From Paenibacillaceae bacterium UBA6304 (GTDB lineage Bacteria; Bacillota; Bacilli; Paenibacillales; Paenibacillaceae), in contig DJTQ01000257.1 of assembly GCA_002439285.1 (NCBI GenBank), positions 1-9,913 of the forward strand: DNA of 9,913 nucleotides, in the 5' to 3' direction. Each line of letters begins with the position of its first letter. Position 1 is the first letter of the stretch. Shown here piece by piece: positions 5,980 through 9,913 of the stretch. The notes beneath the pieces are model-generated. The model had not been told where the DNA came from and made no database searches. It saw nothing but the letters and a program-made list of their open reading frames with translations. The position numbers were made by a program, and so were the translations under genes.

Positions 5980-6656
5980 ACCCGCACCCGGTAACCGATC
6001 CCGCGAATCGTCTCGATGATTTCAGGAACGGCGGGGTCGCGTTCCAACTTTTCGCGCAGATGTCGGATATGCACCATCAAGGTTTTATCTCCGTCCAGAT
6101 AAGGCTCGCCCCAAACCGCCTCATAGATTTGTTCCTTGGTCATAATTTGGCCTAAATGACGCAGCAAGTACTGAAAAATGTGGAACTGCTTCCCGGTAAG
6201 CATGATTTCCTCGCCGCTCTCCCGGTTTTTGATGATATTCTCCTTCTCGTAGACGAGCAGGTGGCGAAGTTCCAGAGGTTCGGCGGAAGGTGCCCCGTTG
6301 CGGCGGAGCAACACTTCCGCCCGGGCAGCTAATTCATCAGGATGAAACGGTTTGGTGAGGTAATCATCGGCAAACTGCAGGCCTTGTAGCTTGTCGTCGA
6401 TAGAAGTCCGCGCGGACAGCATCAACACCGGGAGTCCCGAATATTGCTTTTTGATCCGTTGTCCAACCGTGAATCCGTCCAAACCGGGCAGCATGACATC
6501 GAGAATGACTAAGTTGCACGAAGCAGCCTCTTCAACAGCCCGCTCCCCGCTGGTGAGCCAGGTGACGCTATAGCCGCGCTCTTTTAGATCCTCGCTTACC
6601 CATTCCCCGATTTCCCGGTCATCTTCAATATATAGAATGTTCTTGCCTGGTATCAT
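5976..6656 (-). CDS. OmpR/PhoB-family response regulator
   Basis: DNA-binding regulator of 226 residues. Receiver domain: acidic pocket EDD (11-13), phospho-acceptor Asp53 in LVILDVMLPGLDGF, Ser81 and Lys102 in DYLTKPF. From about 130 the C-terminal winged helix shows LTGKQFHIFQYLLRHLGQ, the VWGEPY turn and VHIRHLREKLE, ending in the usual GIGYRV. One oddity: the segment that is normally GLELGADDY reads GLQFADDY, one residue short just before the DDY of the receiver. ATG at 6656 has GGAAGG 9 bases upstream. It is the first gene of a two-gene operon, overlapping the kinase by 4 bases. Likely target is the exporter operon at 1491-3892 via the TTTAAAC repeats, and perhaps its own promoter; a weak TATAAA lies near 6738 on the minus strand. 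Confidence 0.93.
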   Translation of the reverse strand: MIPGKNILYIEDDREIGEWVSEDLKERGYSVTWLTSGERAVEEAASCNLVILDVMLPGLDGFTVGQRIKKQYSGLPVLMLSARTSIDDKLQGLQFADDYLTKPFHPDELAARAEVLLRRNGAPSAEPLELRHLLVYEKENIIKNRESGEEIMLTGKQFHIFQYLLRHLGQIMTKEQIYEAVWGEPYLDGDKTLMVHIRHLREKLERDPAVPEIIETIRGIGYRVRV

Positions 6657-6744
6657 AACTGGAACCCTTCCTTTCTTGCTTTCCGACTCTATTGTGGCAA
6701 ATTAGTGAGGAAAAATAAACATCCCCAGACAAACTATTTTATAG

Positions 6745-6762
6745 TTGTGATTGAAAGCACAA
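6745..6762. promoter_or_regulatory. Rex/Fnr-like 18-bp palindrome
   Basis: TTGTGATTGAAAGCACAA has perfect 5-bp outer arms (TTGTG/CACAA). Against the Rex consensus TTGTGAAnnnnTTCACAA it matches 11 of 14 fixed positions; against the Fnr/CRP consensus TGTGA-n6-TCACA it matches 9 of 10. It overlaps a second palindrome, AACTAT-ttt-ATAGTT (6732-6746). It lies 153 bp upstream of the hemerythrin-domain gene and 89 bp upstream of the divergent response regulator, so either may be the target. Redox or oxygen control of the hemerythrin gene is the more sensible reading. Confidence 0.4.
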
Positions 6763-6793
6763 GTCCGGCCTACCCGCTATGCTACTTTTTATA

Positions 6794-6808
6794 TGAGAAT
6801 GGTTATCA
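6794..6808. promoter_or_regulatory. Fur-like box (7-1-7)
   Basis: TGAGAATGGTTATCA matches the Bacillus 7-1-7 Fur box TGATAATnATTATCA at 12 of 14 positions; the match to PerR is poorer. It overlaps a TATATG hexamer (6790-6795) that could be the -10 of the downstream hemerythrin-domain gene, the right place for a repressor. Iron control of a di-iron protein gene is plausible. Assigned from consensus only. Confidence 0.42.
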
Positions 6809-6914
6809 TTTAAATTTTACTTTTTTAATGCGATAGATTGGATCAAATCATGGTGGCTTAACAGCCAAAGGTAACAAAGTCGATGGATTGCAAATACGAA
6901 GGAGGATTACGGTA

Positions 6915-8177
6915 ATGAGCGAACTCATCAACAACCGGGAGCATGGTGCGCCGGAACAGACGCGCCGTCAGGCTCTGCTGAAGGAAATTATCAAGGAATT
7001 GCATCAGGGCAAGAGCGTGGAGGAAGTCAAGGCGCGTTTTGAAGAAGCGGTAGGCGATGTCTCGGTATCGGAGATTTCGGCGTTGGAACATGCGCTGATG
7101 GAGGAAGAAGGGATTCCGGTCGAGGAAGTACAGCGGCTGTGTTCCGTGCATACTGCGATTTTTAAGGGTTCGATTGAGGATATTCACCGTTCCTCCAAAC
7201 CGGAGGAGCAGCCTGGACATCCTGTGCACACCTTTAAACTGGAGAACCGTGAGATTGAACGGCTGGTGAATTTCAAGCTAGAGCTACATTTGGATAAATT
7301 CCGGCAGGAGGACTCCGAAGAGATTATTTTCAAGCTGCTGGAGGATTTGAGTCTGCTGCTTGATCTCGATAAACACTACAGCCGAAAAGAAAATCTGCTC
7401 TTCCCTTATTTGGAGAAGTACGGAATCTACGGGCCGACCAAAGTCATGTGGGGGATCGATGATGCCATCCGTATGATGATTAAGGAGGTCAAAGGCAAGC
7501 TGGGTGCTTATGATGGGGACAAGGAGATGCTGTCCGTCGATCTGGAGCGGATTATCCAGGAAGTGAATGCGATGATTTTTAAAGAGGAGAATATCCTGCT
7601 GCCGATGGCGCTTGAAAAATTAACGGAGGACGAGTGGGTGAGGATTGCCCGGGAATCCGACCAGATCGGATTCTGCCTGACGGCGCCCGAGCAGGAATGG
7701 ATTCCTGAACGCGTACCGCTCCCCGGCGTTGTGGCCGAGGAAGAGGAGGATGGGGAGAAGAGCGAAACACCGCAGGGATACGTTAAATTCCAAACCGGCA
7801 TATTGTCGGTGGAGCAGCTTGAAGCGGTGATGAATCATCTGCCCGTCGATTTGACCTTTATCGATGAGAATGATGTTGTCCGGTATTTCTCGCACGGCAA
7901 GGAACGGATCTTTGCCCGAACCAAGGCGGTGATCGGACGCACGGTTCAGAACTGTCACCCGCCCCAAAGCGTGCACGTCGTCAATGAGCTGCTGGCGGAC
8001 TTTAAAGCCGGCAGAAAGGATGCCGAGGATTTCTGGATTCCGGTCAAGGACAAATTTGTCTACATCCGTTATTTCGCGGTCCGCAGCGAGGATGGACGTT
8101 ACCTGGGAACCCTGGAATTTACGCAAAATATCGCGCCGATCCGCGCTCTGGAAGGGCAGAAGCGGATTTTATCTTAA
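6915..8177 (+). CDS. DUF438 / hemerythrin (HHE) / PAS domain protein
   Basis: Protein of 420 residues with three domains. An N-terminal DUF438 helical domain (about 15-90, RRQALLKEIIKELHQGKSVE onward) is followed by a hemerythrin-type di-iron domain (about 100-240). Candidate ligands in the latter include His102 and His105 (GHPVH), His154 and Glu159 (KHYSRKENLLFP), the MWGIDDAIR helix and Glu224/225 (FKEENILLP). An acidic linker (274-280) leads to a C-terminal PAS domain (about 295-415) with the family motifs HGKERIFARTKAVIG and CHPPQSVHVV. No membrane segment, so cytoplasmic. Such proteins are thought to bind oxygen or nitric oxide, or to serve iron handling under low oxygen; the precise role is not established. 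The ATG at 6915 is preferred over a TTG at 6888 because GGAGG (6901-6905) sits 9 bases before it. Single-gene transcript with its own terminator; upstream Rex/Fnr-like and Fur-like sites suggest redox and iron control. Confidence 0.92.
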   Translation: MSELINNREHGAPEQTRRQALLKEIIKELHQGKSVEEVKARFEEAVGDVSVSEISALEHALMEEEGIPVEEVQRLCSVHTAIFKGSIEDIHRSSKPEEQPGHPVHTFKLENREIERLVNFKLELHLDKFRQEDSEEIIFKLLEDLSLLLDLDKHYSRKENLLFPYLEKYGIYGPTKVMWGIDDAIRMMIKEVKGKLGAYDGDKEMLSVDLERIIQEVNAMIFKEENILLPMALEKLTEDEWVRIARESDQIGFCLTAPEQEWIPERVPLPGVVAEEEEDGEKSETPQGYVKFQTGILSVEQLEAVMNHLPVDLTFIDENDVVRYFSHGKERIFARTKAVIGRTVQNCHPPQSVHVVNELLADFKAGRKDAEDFWIPVKDKFVYIRYFAVRSEDGRYLGTLEFTQNIAPIRALEGQKRILS

Positions 8178-8191
8178 GCAACAGAATAGTT

Positions 8192-8233
8192 TAGCCCCGA
8201 GTTTCCTTTGTTAGGAGCCGGGGCTACTTTTTT
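8192..8233 (+). terminator. Rho-independent terminator of the hemerythrin-domain gene
   Basis: TAGCCCCG (8192-8199) pairs perfectly with CGGGGCTA (8219-8226), an inner TCCT/AGGA pair extends the stem, and a run of six T follows at 8228-8233. It begins 14 bp after the stop codon. Confidence 0.92.
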
Positions 8234-8290
8234 GGCATGGGCGAGGCGCTCCCGCTCACTTTTGCTTCAGCTTTGTTGATGCCGCGGCTA

Positions 8291-8326
8291 ACCGACTGTC
8301 GCACCGACTGTCGCACCGACTGACGC
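8291..8326. repeat. Three tandem 12-bp repeats
   Basis: ACCGACTGTCGC is present twice exactly (8291-8302, 8303-8314) and a third time with one change (ACCGACTGACGC, 8315-8326); a degraded fragment, ACGACTACCGAC, follows. It lies just past the terminator in noncoding DNA. The length is a multiple of three but no ORF with a start and SD runs through it. Probably slippage-derived. Confidence 0.7.
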
Positions 8327-8691
8327 ACGACTACCGACATGAATAATAGCTCAGCCTAGCTGCTCACCACTTGTTACTCACTGTAGCAGGGATAAGGTAG
8401 ATACTGGGCAGGGACAAGTCAGTGACACACCAGCGACGCAGCTGGACCACATGGGACACACCGGGTACACGCCGATCACCACCAAGATGCAGACTCAAGT
8501 CAGATCTCTCGGCCCGGGCGCTTAAAGCCCTATGCCTGAGGTATCGGCCAGGTCCTAAACTCACGGGATGTGATCGTTATCATATTGCCCGAAAGCCTTG
8601 TCTTTACTGGATTCTCGGACTCGCTGCGTCTCTTGACCGAAAGGGTGGGTTCGCTTATAGTTGGTACGTAGGAATATTCCCTTTAGAGGTT
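8327..8691. other. Intergenic stretch without a recognisable gene
   Basis: About 365 bp between the tandem repeat and the MITE-like element. Open frames exist on both strands but have no SD, no plausible start and no recognisable protein. A 10-bp palindrome, GGAATATTCC (8671-8680), and a TGAT-cgtt-ATCA palindrome (8571-8582) are the only features I noticed. It may be decayed coding DNA, but I cannot name a source. Confidence 0.4.
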
Positions 8692-8824
8692 GTTCAAAAA
8701 GTCATCTTTCTACGAAAACGTGTAGCTCCGCTACGCAGTCCCTAACTTCATCCGACCTAAAGCGTTTTGTAAAAACGCACTTCGGAAGCATACACTTCGG
8801 TCCTGAAAACCTGACTTTTTGAAC
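8692..8824. repeat. MITE-like element with perfect 13-bp inverted ends
   Basis: GTTCAAAAAGTCA (8692-8704) and its exact reverse complement (8812-8824) bound a 133-bp segment that encodes nothing. Inside are a hairpin GTAGC-tcc-GCTAC (8722-8734), a hairpin GCGTTTT-gta-AAAACGC (8762-8778) and CACTTCGG repeated at 8778-8785 and 8793-8800. Short, noncoding, inverted ends and internal folding fit a MITE or structured intergenic repeat. I see no obvious target duplication at the flanks. From memory such GTTCAAAAAGTC-ended elements recur in Paenibacillus intergenic DNA, but that needs a genome search. Confidence 0.65.
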
Positions 8825-8847
8825 TCGAACTTTTAACATTTTACTAT
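8819..8847 (+). promoter_or_regulatory. Candidate glcK promoter using the repeat's right end as -35
   Basis: TTGAAC (8819-8824), the last six bases of the inverted-repeat element, stands exactly 17 bp before TACTAT (8842-8847). Each hexamer matches 4 of 6 consensus positions. The predicted start near 8854 leaves a short leader carrying the AAGGTGG ribosome binding site. Moderate match only. Confidence 0.35.
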
Positions 8848-8872
8848 TTAAGAGAAAAAGGTGGCTTGTACA

Positions 8873-9823
8873 ATGTCTGAAAAAATCTACATTGGTGTTG
8901 ACCTGGGCGGAACGGCGATCAAAGTCGGCATCTGTAATGAAGAAGGTCAGCTTCTTCATACTTACGAAGGGCCTACTGAAACGGAGAAGGGCGCTGAGAC
9001 GATCGTCAATAACATCGAGCGCTATGTTCGCTTGATTGTAGAGCAATCTCCTTTCGAGTGGGAGCAAGTGGCAGGTGTAGGTGCCGGGGTGGCCGGTTTT
9101 ACTAACGTACGCGAAGGCATTATCATTTTGGCGCCGAATGTAGGTTTGAAGGATCTTCACATCCGTGAAATCCTGGAAGAACGTTTGGGCAAGCCGATCA
9201 AAATAGACAATGACGCCAATGTGGCGGCACTAGGCGAAGCTTGGGGCGGCGCAGGCAAAGGTGTCGAGAATTGCGTATGCTATACCCTGGGCACCGGGGT
9301 CGGCGGCGGAATTATCGTTAACGGCAAGATATACCAAGGTTTCTCCGGTATGGCCGGTGAGCTTGGACATATGGCCGTCGTGCCTGACCTGGAAGCGATC
9401 CAATGCGGCTGCGGCCAAATGGGCTGCCTGGAGACGGTCTCATCGGCAACCGGAATTATCCGGATGGCCAAGGACGCCGTAGCCCGCGGTGAACGTACGT
9501 CCCTTGCCCAAGTGGAGAATATTATGGCGAAAGACGTATTCGACGCAGCCAAAGCTGGCGACGAAACGGCTGTGCGCATCGTCAACCGAGCTGCTTTCTA
9601 TCTCGGGAAGTCGCTTGCGGCGGTAGCTGTCGTGCTAAATCCGGAGCTGTTCATCATCGGCGGCGGCGTGTCCAAAGCCGGCGACATTCTGTTCGATGAA
9701 GTACGCAGCGTATTTGCGAAGCATACTCCGGAACCGGTTCAAAAAGGACTGAAAGTGGTTCCCGCTTCTTTGGGCAATGACGCCGGAATGGTCGGTGCTG
9801 CCGGTCTGTTCCTTCGTTCTTAA
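8873..9823 (+). CDS. glcK: ROK-family glucokinase
   Basis: Cytoplasmic enzyme that phosphorylates glucose to glucose-6-phosphate with ATP. It has 316 residues, the normal length for Bacillus-type GlcK. Seen: N-terminal phosphate-binding DLGGT (10-14), IDNDANVAALGEA (111-123) with catalytic Asp114, GTGVGGGI (140-147), sugar/zinc segment ELGHM (163-167), and the ROK zinc motif CGCGQMGCLE (178-187), with His166, Cys178, Cys180 and Cys185 as the expected ligands. The C-terminal ATP-site region includes FIIGGGVSKAGD (260-271). No DNA-binding domain precedes it, which separates it from ROK repressors such as XylR. ATG at 8873 is chosen because AAGGTGG lies 8 bases upstream; the in-frame GTG at 8861 is part of that SD. 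No terminator separates it from the next gene, so the two may be co-transcribed. Other sugars cannot be fully excluded, but the overall match to glucokinase is strong. Confidence 0.93.
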   Translation: MSEKIYIGVDLGGTAIKVGICNEEGQLLHTYEGPTETEKGAETIVNNIERYVRLIVEQSPFEWEQVAGVGAGVAGFTNVREGIIILAPNVGLKDLHIREILEERLGKPIKIDNDANVAALGEAWGGAGKGVENCVCYTLGTGVGGGIIVNGKIYQGFSGMAGELGHMAVVPDLEAIQCGCGQMGCLETVSSATGIIRMAKDAVARGERTSLAQVENIMAKDVFDAAKAGDETAVRIVNRAAFYLGKSLAAVAVVLNPELFIIGGGVSKAGDILFDEVRSVFAKHTPEPVQKGLKVVPASLGNDAGMVGAAGLFLRS

Positions 9824-9907
9824 ATTGCAAAGCATTTATATTTAACGTTAGTCCATGCACTTGCAAGAGATATAGAGGAATAGGAGACTTTGCGAGGAGG
9901 GAAAAGG

Positions 9908-9913
9908 ATGAGA
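9908..9913 (+). CDS. Start of a downstream gene (two codons visible)
   Basis: ATG AGA at the very end of the window is preceded by a strong SD, AGGAGG (9895-9900), with a 7-base spacer. It starts 84 bp after the glucokinase stop with no intervening terminator, so it is probably in the same transcript. Identity cannot be read from two codons. In some Bacillales glucokinase lies near the rapZ-yvcK-whiA cluster, but nothing here tests that. Confidence 0.6.

Noticed and set aside
8571..8582. Fur-like site TGAT-cgtt-ATCA
   Set aside because: Too short and mismatched for a 7-1-7 box and not near a start codon.
8422..8745. 107-codon plus-strand open frame
   Set aside because: Runs into the inverted-repeat element, has no SD and resembles no family.
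8702..9160. 152-codon minus-strand open frame
   Set aside because: Spans the MITE-like element and the antisense of the glucokinase 5' end.

Overview
The window looks like chromosomal DNA of a moderately GC-rich Firmicute, most likely Paenibacillus or a close relative. The reasons are strong AGGAGG-type ribosome binding sites, GTG starts, a Bacillus-type ROK glucokinase, a DUF438/hemerythrin/PAS protein, an orphan LanFEG-type transporter with its own two-component system, and intergenic DNA full of small hairpin repeats. The genus is inferred from gene content and style, not from a marker gene.

Left part (1-1490). The 5' two thirds of an ABC transporter ATPase gene runs off the left edge on the minus strand. 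A gene-poor stretch of about 560 bp follows. It holds a minus-strand terminator hairpin, a GC-rich repetitive patch and a four-copy hairpin repeat cluster (family 1, two copies forward then two inverted). Next is a small membrane protein gene, not previously obvious in any single frame, that appears broken by a one-base deletion yet still has an extended -10 promoter.

Middle (1491-6656, all minus strand). A response regulator and a histidine kinase overlap by ATGA. After a 578-bp gap (3980-4557, or 665 bp between the coding regions) comes a tightly packed operon for an ABC exporter: an ATPase with an E-loop in place of the Q-loop, then two paralogous six-helix permeases. The architecture matches lantibiotic immunity/antimicrobial peptide resistance systems (LanFEG with LanRK, or clostridial CprABC-CprRK). 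No bacteriocin structural or modification gene is present, so this is probably a stand-alone resistance module: the kinase senses a peptide or envelope stress, the regulator binds direct repeats upstream of the ATPase gene, and the transporter removes the peptide from the membrane. The gap holds TTTAAAC direct repeats, a purine-rich low-complexity tract, a perfect hairpin and a second four-copy hairpin cluster (family 2). Family 2 has a different sequence but the same two-forward/two-inverted layout and about the same 50-bp pitch as family 1.

Right part (6657-9913, plus strand). A divergent intergenic region carries an 18-bp Rex/Fnr-like palindrome and a Fur-like 7-1-7 box, followed by a DUF438-hemerythrin-PAS gene with a clear terminator. 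A 640-bp noncoding stretch contains a 12-bp tandem repeat and a 133-bp MITE-like element with perfect 13-bp inverted ends. The right end of that element seems to supply the -35 box of the glucokinase gene (glcK). A further gene begins at the right edge behind a strong ribosome binding site.
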